The notes: generated by a model from the sequence alone, not told the origin. A DNA stretch of 64,000 nucleotides from Candidatus Heimdallarchaeota archaeon B3_Heim (GCA_003144275.1 NJBF01000009.1:7653-71652); one strand, 5' to 3'. Numbered from the stretch's first letter, positions 1 through 9,213 are shown. Translations and numbers: made by a program.

Positions 1-525
1 GAGGCACTTCTAACAGATTCTGAACTTTCTCTTTTTCTCAAGATTCTGACAATCTCACTTGAGCGATATATAAAAATGATCGAACGACGAGAGAAACAAC
101 GAATAGAGCAAAGAGAACAATATCTGAAATTAATTCTTGAACCTACTAAATACGAAGGTTTAGATGAAGCATTATGGAAAGAAATCGTTTTTATAATCGA
201 ATCACATGGAATAGAATTACTACAAGGAAAAAATTGGTTTACTTTCAGCTTTCCAGATGAATTAAGAGCTTTTATAACAAATAAAGATGTATTGACCAAA
301 TTTGCTGATCTAAGAACGCTTGAAAAAGAACTGGAAGAAATTGATAAAGAATTACAAAAAAAATCATCTTTTAATGAGGCATCTAATCTTATCAATGATC
401 TTGAAAATACAAAAAATTCTCTAGCTGAATCTAAAGGGAAGATTCCAAAGCTTAAATTAGAGATTCAGCAATTAATTGAATCAATCAATGAAGAGAAGCA
501 GAATCTTTTCCAAACACTTAATTAG
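1..525 (+). CDS. Coiled-coil protein, 5' end missing
   Basis: The reading frame is already open at base 1, so the gene begins outside the window; about 174 residues are visible. A mixed central part (around residues 60-105 of the visible piece, with GKNWFTFSFPDELRAF) is followed by about 70 residues of Lys/Glu/Leu-rich heptads, a likely coiled coil that runs to the C-terminus. No catalytic motif is recognised. Its 3' end overlaps the convergent gene at 522-1298 by four bases. That neighbour is also a coiled-coil protein, so the two may share a structural role, but this is only inference. An ATG at 76 also lies in frame, but nothing marks it as the start. Confidence 0.7.
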   Translation, partial: EALLTDSELSLFLKILTISLERYIKMIERREKQRIEQREQYLKLILEPTKYEGLDEALWKEIVFIIESHGIELLQGKNWFTFSFPDELRAFITNKDVLTKFADLRTLEKELEEIDKELQKKSSFNEASNLINDLENTKNSLAESKGKIPKLKLEIQQLIESINEEKQNLFQTLN

Positions 526-1298
526 AGAGTCTCCAAAATTTCAATTAACACTTCTGCAGCTGTTGCTTTTCTAACTCTTTGATTGCTCAGGTCCATTATT
601 TTTTGATTAGCTTCTGATAGCGTTTGCCCTTCAATTTCAGAGCGAACTTTTAAACTTTCAACCTTTGTCTCTAAAACCCTAGTTTCTTTTTGAAGGTCAA
701 CTAGCCAACGTCTAACCTTTCTTTCTTCCGTGGCTTTTTTGCGCTGTGTGGTAGCTAATTCAGATGAGTATTCATCTTTTAAGGAATCATAAACTGCTCT
801 CGATACATCCCCAGCTCTATTTTTATCTTCAATTTTTTCTAAACGCGCGAGCCATTTTTTCTCTGCTTCTCGGAGTGTTTCTATTTCCAAAAGTTCCGGT
901 TTAAGGGTATCTTTCTCCTTTTGTAGGGAATTTATTTTTTCTTGAAGCTTCGCCGTTTGAGAAGTTGATTGTGCATCATCAATTAACCCAATTTCAAGCT
1001 TCTTCCCAAGTTCATCAACATCTTTTAAGAGAGATTTCATTTCGTTATTGATTTGCTTCTTTCTTTTTCTAGCGTACAAAGAATCTACAACAGCACTGGG
1101 GATTTTTTCAATTACATCTTCATGTACGGAGCGAATGGGTTCAGGAGAGGGTGTGTGAACTCTTTCCACACTTCTTGCTACTGGAGGAGTAGTTGTTTCA
1201 TCTTGTCCTCTTCGAATAGGACTTCCACAGAAGCGGCAAAATCGGGCCGTTATACTGATTTCTTTACCGCAATTCACACAATAAGTTGTTTGTGACAT
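522..1298 (-). CDS. Zinc-ribbon plus coiled-coil protein
   Basis: A 258-residue protein of unknown function. The N-terminus holds a one-lobe zinc ribbon (CVNCGKEI, then CRFCGSP), followed by a Pro/Thr-rich linker to about residue 70 and a long charged coiled coil (roughly residues 75-245) rich in Lys and Glu. This build (short zinc ribbon plus long helix) recurs twice more in the window at 47.8-48.8 kb, so it looks like a lineage-favoured architecture. Zinc ribbons of this kind often mediate protein or nucleic-acid contacts, but the sequence does not tell which. It converges with the coiled-coil gene at the left edge. The ATG start is the first in frame. Confidence 0.75.
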   Translation of the reverse strand: MSQTTYCVNCGKEISITARFCRFCGSPIRRGQDETTTPPVARSVERVHTPSPEPIRSVHEDVIEKIPSAVVDSLYARKRKKQINNEMKSLLKDVDELGKKLEIGLIDDAQSTSQTAKLQEKINSLQKEKDTLKPELLEIETLREAEKKWLARLEKIEDKNRAGDVSRAVYDSLKDEYSSELATTQRKKATEERKVRRWLVDLQKETRVLETKVESLKVRSEIEGQTLSEANQKIMDLSNQRVRKATAAEVLIEILETL

Positions 1299-1496
1299 TT
1301 TATGATCCTTCTAATAGTTTAATTAGTACTTCCTGATCGAGGTTTTTAAAACCTCTATATCGGTGTTTAAAATTGAGTGCGTTCAATTTCTTTTAGAGAA
1401 AAAGGAAGTATTTTCATCTATTAATGAAATTAAGCGATCTAACAAATTAAATGGCAGTATAAAAGAAGCACTGTTAGTGAATAAAGAACAGTAGAG

Positions 1497-1571
1497 TGGA
1501 CCGGACGGGATTTGAACCCGTGACCTCCTGATTGCCAACCAGGCGCAACTACCAGGCTGTGCCACCGGCCC
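1497..1571 (-). tRNA. tRNA-Ala (anticodon GGC)
   Basis: Read on the minus strand, the segment folds as a full cloverleaf. The acceptor arm GGGCCGG pairs with CCGGTCC and includes the G3-U70 wobble pair that is the classic alanine identity element. The anticodon stem CCTGG/TCAGG encloses loop TTGGCAA with anticodon GGC, which reads GCC codons. The T arm is ACGGG-TTCAAAT-CCCGT. The discriminator base is A and no CCA is encoded, as is common in archaea. No intron is seen. A 60-residue open frame covering the tRNA is a shadow. Confidence 0.95.
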
Positions 1572-1901
1572 ATGATGATTTCACGGCATCATACGTTGAC
1601 ACTCCTACGAATTTTATCTCTTTTCACGAATAGTTTCGAATAATTCCCCATATGGATTTTACCTTGTGTAACGACACCTTTCCTGCAAAATGCATTTTTA
1701 TTTGGTTGCATATTTAGCTTTGGATGATATGTTCAAACTAGTGAAAAGATGTGTTATGCAAACAATTTTGGGGAAAAACAAATTAAAAAAGTAAGAATAC
1801 AACTGAACTGAAGACATCTGATGTCTATCGCTATCTTTTAAAAAACTTTCAGATTTATTGTCATAAAAATTATAAACAACTTCTTTACGAGGAATTCTGA
1901 A
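1572..1901. promoter_or_regulatory. Intergenic control region ahead of por operon
   Basis: This 330-base AT-rich gap separates the tRNA (minus) from the por genes (plus). A perfect 13-bp palindrome (GACATC-T-GATGTC) lies at 1813-1825, and a TATA-like T4A6 run follows at 1836-1845. A GAGG ribosome-binding motif sits nine bases before the ATG at 1902. The palindrome just upstream of a TATA-like box is where an archaeal activator or repressor could bind; that role is inferred. Confidence 0.4.
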
Positions 1902-2468
1902 ATGATGACGGAAATTCGGATTGTATCACGAGGAGGTCAGGGTGGCGTTACTGGTGCTAAAATGTTAGCCTATGCAGGCCATCTTGATGGGAAATTTGTG
2001 CAAGCTATACCGAAATATGGGGCTGAGAGAAAGGGAGCGCCAATATTTGCCGATGTGAGAATTTCTGATGAACATGTAAAAACTCATGCCCCTGTTATAA
2101 CAGAGAATACTCATAGTTGGATTGTATTAGAACCTTCGTTAGTTCAAACCATACCTCTGAAAAAGCTTTCCCCTGGTACCTTGATTATAGTCAATTCTCA
2201 AGCGTTTCCTGAATCCCTAAAAAGCGATGAAAAATTAAAGATAGGAAAAGTTGATGCCGTTAAAATAGCGCGTGAATGTGGTTTGATAAAATCCGGTACT
2301 GAAATGGTTAGCACAACAATGTTGGGAGCTTGGGTGAAAGCTACTAGTTTAGTTAGCTTAGATTCCTTAAAAGAAGCAGTAAAACATCAGTTTGGGGAAG
2401 GAGCATTGACCGATGCAAACATTCGATCAATTGAACTTGCTTTTTCACAATTTGAATTTAAAGAATGA
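1902..2468 (+). CDS. porG: 2-oxoacid:ferredoxin oxidoreductase, gamma subunit
   Basis: Gamma subunit of a four-subunit pyruvate-type 2-oxoacid:ferredoxin oxidoreductase, which oxidatively decarboxylates a 2-oxoacid to acyl-CoA and reduces ferredoxin. The family signature GGQGGVTGAKMLAYA near the N-terminus and the downstream AERKGAPIFADVRIS block are clear. The length (188 residues) is normal. It is the first gene of a tight four-gene run (gamma, delta, alpha, beta) with spacings of 3-12 bases. The start is ATG at 1902, preceded by GAGG; a second ATG follows at once. Whether the preferred substrate is pyruvate or a branched-chain oxoacid cannot be decided from the sequence. Confidence 0.9.
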   Translation: MMTEIRIVSRGGQGGVTGAKMLAYAGHLDGKFVQAIPKYGAERKGAPIFADVRISDEHVKTHAPVITENTHSWIVLEPSLVQTIPLKKLSPGTLIIVNSQAFPESLKSDEKLKIGKVDAVKIARECGLIKSGTEMVSTTMLGAWVKATSLVSLDSLKEAVKHQFGEGALTDANIRSIELAFSQFEFKE

Positions 2469-2480
2469 AGGGTGTTTATT

Positions 2481-2768
2481 ATGAATGAAGATATAGAACT
2501 TAAAGATCCAGTTCTACCCCTTGGAAGACCTACACTTGGTTCTGCAGGCGAAACAGGGGATTGGAGAACATATAGACCGAAATTTATTGAGGAAAACTGT
2601 ATTAAGTGTTATAAATGCTGGTTATCATGCCCAGAGGGCACTATCCGTGTTGATGCGCATGGAGAATACCCATATATAGATTATGTCTATTGCAAGGGCT
2701 GTGGTGTTTGTGTTCATGTTTGTCCAGGAAGGAAAAAGCAGAAAGCCTTGGAAATGATTCCCGAATAG
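2481..2768 (+). CDS. porD: 2-oxoacid:ferredoxin oxidoreductase, delta (ferredoxin) subunit
   Basis: Small electron-transfer subunit with two [4Fe-4S] cluster motifs: CIKCYKCWLSCP and CKGCGVCVHVCP, separated by the usual aromatic linker. It passes electrons from the TPP site of the beta subunit to external ferredoxin. The N-terminal stretch with GRPTLGSAGETGDWRTYRP matches PorD proteins. The ATG at 2481 gives 95 residues; an in-frame GTG at 2472 would add three. It lies between the gamma and alpha genes, 12 bases after gamma. Confidence 0.9.
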   Translation: MNEDIELKDPVLPLGRPTLGSAGETGDWRTYRPKFIEENCIKCYKCWLSCPEGTIRVDAHGEYPYIDYVYCKGCGVCVHVCPGRKKQKALEMIPE

Positions 2769-2779
2769 AAGTGAAAGAG

Positions 2780-3928
2780 ATGGTACAATCACTAGAAAAC
2801 CCCCAAACAAAGCTAATGACGGGTGCTGAAGCTGTAGCGACAGCTGCAAAACTTTCGCGACCCCAAGTCATAGCAGCATATCCTATTACTCCACAGACAA
2901 AAATTGTAGAGACATTATCAGGAATGGTTGCCCGTGGAGAGATGGATACAGAATATATCAACGTGGAAAGTGAACACAGTGCTATGGGTGCCGTAATTGG
3001 TGCATCGCTGGCTGGGACACGGACTTTTACAGCCACTAGTTCACATGGTCTTCTGTATATGGGAGAATTAGTCTGGTGGGCCGGAATGACAAGAATACCT
3101 GTTGTCATGCCTGTAGTCAATCGTTCTCTAAATCCTTGGAACATATGGCCAGATCATCAAGATGCAATGACCTTTCGAGATGCAGGGTGGATACAATTCT
3201 ACGCAAAAAATAATCAAGAGGTTTTAGATCTCACGATTTGTGCATTTAAAATTGCAGAGCATCATAAAATCTGGATGCCTGTTATGGTATGTTTAGATGG
3301 CTTTATCTTAAGTCATACTTCAGCACAAGTAGAAGTCCCATCCCAAAAAAAGGTTGATAATTTTCTTCCTCCTTTTGAACCGTTAGCTATGTTAGATCCC
3401 GATAACCCTTTCGCTCATGGTTCATTAACTGATTCAGAAGGAATCTGGGAACAACGAATGTCCCTAATTGATGGCTTTAACAATGCACATGTTCTCATAC
3501 CTCAGATTTTCACTGAGTACACTGAGAAGATAGGAAGACTTGGAAATTATCTGATAGAAGTAACAGGTGACATTGAACATGCAGAATGTGCGGTCATAGC
3601 ATTAGGTACTTTGGGAGAAGAAGCAGAGCAAACTGTAGAATATTTATTGGAAAAAAATATCAAAGCTGTAGTTTTAAGGCCTAGAGTGTTTCGACCATTC
3701 CCTAAAAAGGAATTAATAGTGCTCATAAACAAAGTTCCTCGATTACTAGTTATAGACCGTGCAGTTTCATTTGGAAACGCTGGACAATTAGCTATTGAAA
3801 TCCAAGCAGAATTATTCGCTCATAAAGTCGAGGTAAAATTTCACCAAAAGATAATGGGTTTAGGAGGGATGGATGTCAACTACGTGGATATCGCAACGGA
3901 GATTGAAAGAGTACTTAAGGAGGATTAA
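2780..3928 (+). CDS. porA: 2-oxoacid:ferredoxin oxidoreductase, alpha subunit
   Basis: Alpha subunit (about 382 residues), carrying the pyrimidine-binding half of the TPP site. Visible signatures are AAYPITPQTKIVE near the N-terminus, EYINVESEHSAMGAVIGAS, the TFTATSSHGLLYMGELVWW block and, near the C-terminus, the VLRPRVFRPFPKKEL segment of domain II. The open frame extends upstream to 2690 inside porD, but the extra residues lack family similarity; GTG at 2771 or ATG at 2780 just after the porD stop is the likely start. It is followed three bases later by the beta subunit. Confidence 0.9.
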   Translation: MVQSLENPQTKLMTGAEAVATAAKLSRPQVIAAYPITPQTKIVETLSGMVARGEMDTEYINVESEHSAMGAVIGASLAGTRTFTATSSHGLLYMGELVWWAGMTRIPVVMPVVNRSLNPWNIWPDHQDAMTFRDAGWIQFYAKNNQEVLDLTICAFKIAEHHKIWMPVMVCLDGFILSHTSAQVEVPSQKKVDNFLPPFEPLAMLDPDNPFAHGSLTDSEGIWEQRMSLIDGFNNAHVLIPQIFTEYTEKIGRLGNYLIEVTGDIEHAECAVIALGTLGEEAEQTVEYLLEKNIKAVVLRPRVFRPFPKKELIVLINKVPRLLVIDRAVSFGNAGQLAIEIQAELFAHKVEVKFHQKIMGLGGMDVNYVDIATEIERVLKED

Positions 3929-3931
3929 TTT

Positions 3932-4819
3932 ATGAAAGCAAAAATCACAGAAATGATGGAACGACCTAATGTCTTATTAAGAGGGAATTTTGCGTGTGCT
4001 GGATGTGGACTTTCCATCGCTTATCGAACTTCAATATCAGCATTGGATCGTCCCATTGTAGTTATTCCTGCGTGTTGTTCTTCTGTAATCCAAAGCCTTC
4101 ATCCCAATGTTGCTTTTAATGTACCTACGCTAAATATTGCCTTTGCAGCGCATGCCTCTGCAGCTTCAGGAATTGCTCGGGCTAAAAAAATGAGAGGTGA
4201 GGAGGTAACAACGGTTGTTTGGTCAGGGGATGGCGGTACATATGATATTGGACTGGCGACATGGTCAGGGGCTGCAGAAAGGAATGAAAACATCATTCAT
4301 TTTTGCTATGATAATAATTTTTATTCGAATACAGGAGCTCAACGGAGTGGAGCAACCCCTCGTGGAGCGGTGACTACTACTACTCCTGAAGGCAAAAAGG
4401 AAAAACGAAAAAGTATCACGCGCATCATGGCAGCACATGATATTCCATATATAGCTACTGCCTCAATTGGTTATCCAAGAGACTTGTATGCCAAAGTAAA
4501 AAAGGCATCAACAATTGAGGGATATAGGTTTATTTTAATCGATGCCCCTTGTCCAACAGGATGGCTCTCCGATCCTGCAATCACCCCAGAATTAGGGGAA
4601 TTAGCAGTAAAGACGGGGTATTTCCCACTTTATGAGATCGAGAATGGAAATCTTATTTTCAGTAGAAAAGGAGAAAAATATCGAGATCCAGAAAATCGAG
4701 TACCTCTAGAGGAATATTTGAGTAAACAAAATCGTTTTAAGAAAATGACTCCCTCTCAGATTGTAGAAGTGAAGAAAGATATTCAACATGAATGGGATCA
4801 GCTGGTACGGTTAGAGTAG
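3932..4819 (+). CDS. porB: 2-oxoacid:ferredoxin oxidoreductase, beta subunit
   Basis: TPP-binding beta subunit of the same enzyme, 295 residues. CAGCGLSIAYR near the N-terminus and a further CC pair supply the Cys residues that bind the proximal [4Fe-4S] cluster. The TPP/Mg motif is WSGDGGTYDIGLATWSGAAE, with the expected NNFYSNTGAQRS block about 30 residues later. The C-terminal tail (RDPENRVPLEEYLSKQNRF) is typical. It closes the operon; the following 261 bases hold no gene I can recognise, and the next gene is on the other strand. Confidence 0.92.
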   Translation: MKAKITEMMERPNVLLRGNFACAGCGLSIAYRTSISALDRPIVVIPACCSSVIQSLHPNVAFNVPTLNIAFAAHASAASGIARAKKMRGEEVTTVVWSGDGGTYDIGLATWSGAAERNENIIHFCYDNNFYSNTGAQRSGATPRGAVTTTTPEGKKEKRKSITRIMAAHDIPYIATASIGYPRDLYAKVKKASTIEGYRFILIDAPCPTGWLSDPAITPELGELAVKTGYFPLYEIENGNLIFSRKGEKYRDPENRVPLEEYLSKQNRFKKMTPSQIVEVKKDIQHEWDQLVRLE

Positions 4820-5080
4820 GCGAGGAATCTTCTTTCCATCTTTTTTCAATACTTTTTCCTTCTTTTGAGTAGAATTGTTAAAGCATTTCCAATATTAACT
4901 GTCTTCTTTGTCCCACTTTTTAACAAGAAAGTCTAACAAATCAAGAACAGGAACGAGTTACAAGTATGACATTAGAGCAGACAAAGTTGCTTACTGACGA
5001 TTTACAGTATGAATGGGGATATATTATCAAAATTAGAATAATTTAATTCATTGATATCTTTCAATTTCAGCTTTTTTGCA

Positions 5081-6691
5081 TTATAAGGGTTTTCCCATAT
5101 AAGGGCCAATTTGTTTAAACCCCAACTTACGATAATAGTCACGTACACCAAGACCTGATGTTACTAGGATTTTTCGATAGTCCCGATCACGTGCGATTTC
5201 TTCTGCCTTTGTAATTAGCTTTGCCCCAAGTCCCCGATGTTGCCACTCTAGATTTTTTGGTTCTTGACCAATTCCTACTAATTGACCATAAACATGAAGC
5301 TCTCGGATAATCACTGCAGATTGATCTTTAATTTCAGGGCGATAAGATGCACTTGATGGTTCCCTGACTCGTAAAAATCCAAATAAAGTCTTTTTATCTT
5401 CAGTATCAAAGGATATAAAATGTTCTATACCACCAGACGCTGGATATTCAAAAGTGTGTAACTTTCTTTCCTTTTCTGACCATGACTGATCCTTCCGAAG
5501 AATCTGATGTCCGATTTCTCTACATCGGATACAGGAACATACCCCTCCCTTGTTTCTAAGATGTTTATCTGCTAGTTCTCGGAGATTCCCATAACGCACT
5601 CCATCCGTGATTAAATAAGCAGGGATATCCCTTTGTACTCGTTGAATACGAACAAATTCGGGTGTGATTTCTTTAATTTTGGATATTACTTCAACCACTT
5701 TGTCTGAATCGTATGGTACGTATTCTTTTTTCTGCCATAAATTGAATAATTGAGTATTTTGAAGTACTAATGTGGGATAGATTTTTACAGCATCTGGAAC
5801 ATAGCGAGGATCTGTGTACATAGTTTTAAACATCTGTACGTCTTCTTCAGGAGTCTGGAATAGGTTAGGCATTAGATGTAAAGTGACTTTTAGACCTCCG
5901 TCCCGAGCAAAGCGAATTGCTCTTTCTACATCTTGAATTGTATGATGACGTTGCACGTGTTTTAAGACATCATCCGATAAGGTTTGTACTCCGATCTCGA
6001 CCCACGTTCCCCCTAATTCTAGAATTCTATTTACATGAGTTTTTTTACAATAATCAGGGCGGGTTTCGAAGGTTATCCCGACATTACGTCTGAGACTTCG
6101 GTCAGAATAATCCTTGGCCATCTGTAATGATGAAGATGATTCGCCAGTTATTCCATCAAGAGATTCTCTTATATAATTCTCTTGATATTCTTCTGGGTTA
6201 GCTAAGAAGGTACCTCCCATAATTACTAAGTGAACTTTATCAAGTGGATGTCCAATTGCTCTAAGCTGATTTAATCTAGCTGTAACTTGCTTTTTTGGAT
6301 CGAAATCATTCTCAATACCGCGCATTGCCGCTGGTTCTCTTCCCGTGTAAGATTTAGGGGCTCCTGGAACATCAGGACAATAGATACATTTACCCGGGCA
6401 AGGTGACGGTTTTGTCATTAGAGCTACAACAGCAATACCACTTATAGTTCTAACTTTACGTACACGCAAAAAAATTCGTAAAGATTCTTTATCGGAATTC
6501 GTCAAAATATCAGTCGATTCAACAAATTCTATAATTTCTGAATTTCGAACGAATCTATCTAAATTGTATTCTTTTGCTATTTTCCTCTTTAAACTTTCTA
6601 GCTTGGAATGCTTTAGCCCAGGATCATTCACGAGAGCGACTACAATAGCTTCAAGAGCTTGATACAATTTATCGGTTAAATTTTGAGCCAT
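5081..6691 (-). CDS. elp3: Elp3-type tRNA uridine-34 carboxymethyl-modifying radical SAM/acetyltransferase
   Basis: Archaeal Elp3, 536 residues, which installs the carboxymethyl group at C5 of wobble uridine in tRNA. The radical SAM cluster motif CPGKCIYC is at residues 98-105, followed by GREPAAMRG. A second Cys group (CSCIRC, near residue 385) is the family's zinc site. The C-terminal GNAT acetyltransferase domain (about residues 430-536) holds the acetyl-CoA loop QHRGLGAKL and the closing YYRKLGFKQIGPYM. Length and domain order are canonical. Archaeal Elp3 acts without the other Elongator subunits. It is 21 bases downstream of the GlcNAc-1-P transferase gene on the same strand. Confidence 0.95.
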   Translation of the reverse strand: MAQNLTDKLYQALEAIVVALVNDPGLKHSKLESLKRKIAKEYNLDRFVRNSEIIEFVESTDILTNSDKESLRIFLRVRKVRTISGIAVVALMTKPSPCPGKCIYCPDVPGAPKSYTGREPAAMRGIENDFDPKKQVTARLNQLRAIGHPLDKVHLVIMGGTFLANPEEYQENYIRESLDGITGESSSSLQMAKDYSDRSLRRNVGITFETRPDYCKKTHVNRILELGGTWVEIGVQTLSDDVLKHVQRHHTIQDVERAIRFARDGGLKVTLHLMPNLFQTPEEDVQMFKTMYTDPRYVPDAVKIYPTLVLQNTQLFNLWQKKEYVPYDSDKVVEVISKIKEITPEFVRIQRVQRDIPAYLITDGVRYGNLRELADKHLRNKGGVCSCIRCREIGHQILRKDQSWSEKERKLHTFEYPASGGIEHFISFDTEDKKTLFGFLRVREPSSASYRPEIKDQSAVIIRELHVYGQLVGIGQEPKNLEWQHRGLGAKLITKAEEIARDRDYRKILVTSGLGVRDYYRKLGFKQIGPYMGKPL

Positions 6692-6712
6692 TTGATAGAT
6701 TCCCGATCAACC

Positions 6713-7750
6713 TTAGCGTGAAAACACTGCAAGTGAGAGTAGTATCGCTATAATTAAAAGAAGAGTGTGCACCAGTAATAATAGTTGTACATTCCTTTTT
6801 TCAGTAAGTTTAAAATAGTAAGGAAGGATCCAATATGCCGTGTAAGGACAAGGTGCCACAATATTATTATCTTCATCTATTGTAGCAATCTTTTTTGTTT
6901 GTTGAGTTTTTAGGTATAAGATGAATAATGCAAAATTGATGAAATGGAGACCGAATGCACCAATTGCTAGTCGATCCATATTTCCGATGATCAGCGCTAC
7001 TATTACCCCTGTTCCTAATGTTAAGGTACCTGTATCTCCTATTAAGATTTTTGCTGGATACCAATTGAACCAAAGTAACACAATAAATCCTCCTAATAAT
7101 GCCGAGGTGAACATTGCAACTACTGGATCATCAACAAGAAAAGAAATAACTAAAATGGCAACCAAGGATATAACCCCATTTCCGACCTCGAGTCCATTAA
7201 AACCTGCCAGCATATTGAAGGAGTTAAAGGCGAAATTAATGGCCAGTGGAATAATAACTAAGCTGTATAAGTTCAAACCACCAAGTGTCAAATCAATGTT
7301 TCCTAATATACCCAAATTAATACTACTATTTCCTACTTTCAACGCCATTAAAGGTAAGGCCGGTAAGAATCCTAATAGAATTTTATCTCTCCATTTTATT
7401 TTGAATACATCATCAAGAAAACCAATTAAACCAGCGATTACTACACTCATCAACCCAGCAAGTAGAGGCACAAATGACTGCTCCTCCGTTGCTTCAGTAA
7501 AAGGGTAAACCTGTAGCTCAGTCATATACGCCCACCCGAAGATAAGAAGTAAAATTGTGATAATGAATGCTATCAGAGGCGCTAAACCGCCAGCTTCTGT
7601 AATTATGGGAGTATCTTTTTTGTGTGCATCAACAGTTGTTATACCTCGTTTGAGAGAAACATCTTTTACCCAAGGTACAAGAAATCTCGTTATTACTGCT
7701 GAAATTAGGAATGCAAATACTGTAGTAGGAATAATTACGGCGGATAGCAT
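6713..7750 (-). CDS. UDP-GlcNAc:polyprenol-phosphate GlcNAc-1-P transferase (GT4/DPAGT1-MraY family)
   Basis: Integral membrane enzyme of 345 residues with about ten hydrophobic segments. It should transfer a hexosamine-1-phosphate from its UDP carrier to dolichyl phosphate, the first step of lipid-linked glycan assembly (AglH/Alg7 role). Supporting motifs are GLIGFLDDVFKIKWRDKI (catalytic Asp pair), NSFNMLAGFNGLEVG and the GDTGTLTLG loop, all in family order. The short soluble loop with DEDNNIVAPCPYTAYW near the C-terminus replaces the usual HxH-type loop. Sugar nucleotidyltransferase and other glycan genes lie nearby. The exact sugar is inferred from the family. Confidence 0.85.
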   Translation of the reverse strand: MLSAVIIPTTVFAFLISAVITRFLVPWVKDVSLKRGITTVDAHKKDTPIITEAGGLAPLIAFIITILLLIFGWAYMTELQVYPFTEATEEQSFVPLLAGLMSVVIAGLIGFLDDVFKIKWRDKILLGFLPALPLMALKVGNSSINLGILGNIDLTLGGLNLYSLVIIPLAINFAFNSFNMLAGFNGLEVGNGVISLVAILVISFLVDDPVVAMFTSALLGGFIVLLWFNWYPAKILIGDTGTLTLGTGVIVALIIGNMDRLAIGAFGLHFINFALFILYLKTQQTKKIATIDEDNNIVAPCPYTAYWILPYYFKLTEKRNVQLLLLVHTLLLIIAILLSLAVFSR

Positions 7751-7883
7751 AATCTAACACTTTTTAATGCTCTAATATGTCCATTCTTCCAGAGAGAAGA
7801 ATTGATTAAAAGATTTTAACTAGCTGTTTTGTACGAATCTATTTCATCAATATGTTTGAAATCGAACAAAAGAGGCTCTAACC

Positions 7884-8900
7884 GTGAAATGTATTATACC
7901 TGCAGCAGGTAAAGGGATTCGACTCCGACCACATACTCTAAATAAACCAAAAGCATTATTACCGTTAGGTAACAAACCTATAATTGCCCATATTGTAGAT
8001 AAGATACTGGAAGCCAATATTTCGGATATCATAATCATAGTAGGTTTTGAGAAAGAAAAATTGAAAAATTTTCTTCTTACAAATTATTCAGACAAGTGTA
8101 ATTTAACCTTTATTGAACAAAGAGAAAGAAGGGGACTTGGACATGCAATTTACTTAGCATCAAAATATTTAGACGGAGAACCGACAATAATCACTTTGGG
8201 TGATTCTCTCTATGAGAACTCATATATTTCTATGTTGCAGGAGTATGATAAATGTAATACTTGGGATGGGTTATTAACAGTTAGAGAGGTTTCTAACCCC
8301 CACTCATATGGTGTTGTAGTTACTGACCCGCATTCATCCATTATAAAATCTATGATCGAAAAACCTCAAGATCCTATCTCTAATAAAGCAATTACAGGAG
8401 TATATATTATCCGAAATACAAAAGCTCTTGAGGATAATTTGAAAGATATCGTTGAAACTAATTTTACTGGAGCCGGAGGAGAAATACAATTGACTGATGC
8501 GTTACAAAAGATGATAGAAAAGGGATTCACCTTAGGAGTGATTGATTCTGGGGAATGGTTCGATTGTGGGAATAAAGAATCATTATTAGAAGGAAATCGA
8601 TTTGTCCTGTCCTCTCTACAAATATCTGAAATAAAAAGTGAAATTATCAACAGCAGTATTATTCATCCTGTAGTCATTGAAGCTGGTTGTTCCATCAGCA
8701 ATTCGATAATTGGACCAAATGTAAGTATTGCCCAAGAGACTACAGTTACAAGGGGAATAATATCCTCTTCCATAATTGGCTCGGGGTCAATAATAAAAAA
8801 TGTGAATATTAAAAATTCTATTATCGGGAATGAGGTATCAGTAGAAGGAGAATTACACGATTTAAATATCGGAGATAACAAAGAGATTCAGATTTCATAA
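7884..8900 (+). CDS. Sugar-1-phosphate nucleotidyltransferase with C-terminal left-handed beta helix
   Basis: 338-residue nucleotidyltransferase (RmlA-long/GlmU-like). The N-terminal Rossmann-like domain begins with PAAGKGIRLRPHTLNKPKAL, containing the catalytic Arg and Lys of the family, and continues with ITLGDSLYE (metal-binding Asp). The last ~100 residues consist of hexapeptide repeats rich in Ile (SIIHPVVIEAGCSISNSIIG), forming a left-handed beta helix. In archaea such proteins activate glucose-1-P or N-acetylhexosamine-1-P; the substrate cannot be fixed here. It is divergent from the GlcNAc-1-P transferase and 13 bases ahead of the MazG gene. Confidence 0.85.
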   Translation: MKCIIPAAGKGIRLRPHTLNKPKALLPLGNKPIIAHIVDKILEANISDIIIIVGFEKEKLKNFLLTNYSDKCNLTFIEQRERRGLGHAIYLASKYLDGEPTIITLGDSLYENSYISMLQEYDKCNTWDGLLTVREVSNPHSYGVVVTDPHSSIIKSMIEKPQDPISNKAITGVYIIRNTKALEDNLKDIVETNFTGAGGEIQLTDALQKMIEKGFTLGVIDSGEWFDCGNKESLLEGNRFVLSSLQISEIKSEIINSSIIHPVVIEAGCSISNSIIGPNVSIAQETTVTRGIISSSIIGSGSIIKNVNIKNSIIGNEVSVEGELHDLNIGDNKEIQIS

Positions 8901-8913
8901 GGAATTCACAGCC

Positions 8914-9213
8914 ATGACAAATAAAACGATAAAAGATTTCCAACAGATGATGAAAGAGCTCTATCTTGATCGTGACCAACAACGGGGGGTAGAAAAAAGT
9001 CTATTATGGCTACAAACAGAACAAGGTGAGCTAATAGACGCATATCTCAAAGAAGACACCTCGACAATGATTGAAGAAGTTGCCGACATATTTGCTTGGC
9101 TTTGTTCAGTATGCAATCTATTTAAAATTGATCTCGAAACTGCTGCGTGGCGTAAATATCCCGATAAATGTCCTAAGTGTATGAAATCTCCCTGTAATTG
9201 TTTAGCAAAATAA
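8914..9213 (+). CDS. MazG-like nucleotide pyrophosphohydrolase with C-terminal Cys motif
   Basis: A 99-residue all-alpha NTP pyrophosphatase of the MazG/dUTPase superfamily, probably a house-cleaning enzyme that hydrolyses non-canonical NTPs. The metal-binding helices show EQGELIDAY and EEVADIFAWL, the ExxE...ExxD pattern of the family. An unusual C-terminal tail with four Cys residues (CPKCMKSPCNC) could bind zinc or another metal. It follows the nucleotidyltransferase by 13 bases, so the two are probably co-transcribed. The ATG start is unambiguous. Confidence 0.85.
   Translation: MTNKTIKDFQQMMKELYLDRDQQRGVEKSLLWLQTEQGELIDAYLKEDTSTMIEEVADIFAWLCSVCNLFKIDLETAAWRKYPDKCPKCMKSPCNCLAK

Noticed and set aside
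1383..1565. 60-residue minus-strand open frame across the tRNA
   Set aside because: It is the known spurious translation of a tRNA gene; the RNA folds fully as tRNA-Ala.
2641..3144. 167-residue minus-strand frame
   Set aside because: Antisense to the porD and porA genes.
6921..7508. 195-residue plus-strand frame
   Set aside because: Antisense to the GlcNAc-1-P transferase gene, which has family motifs on the other strand.
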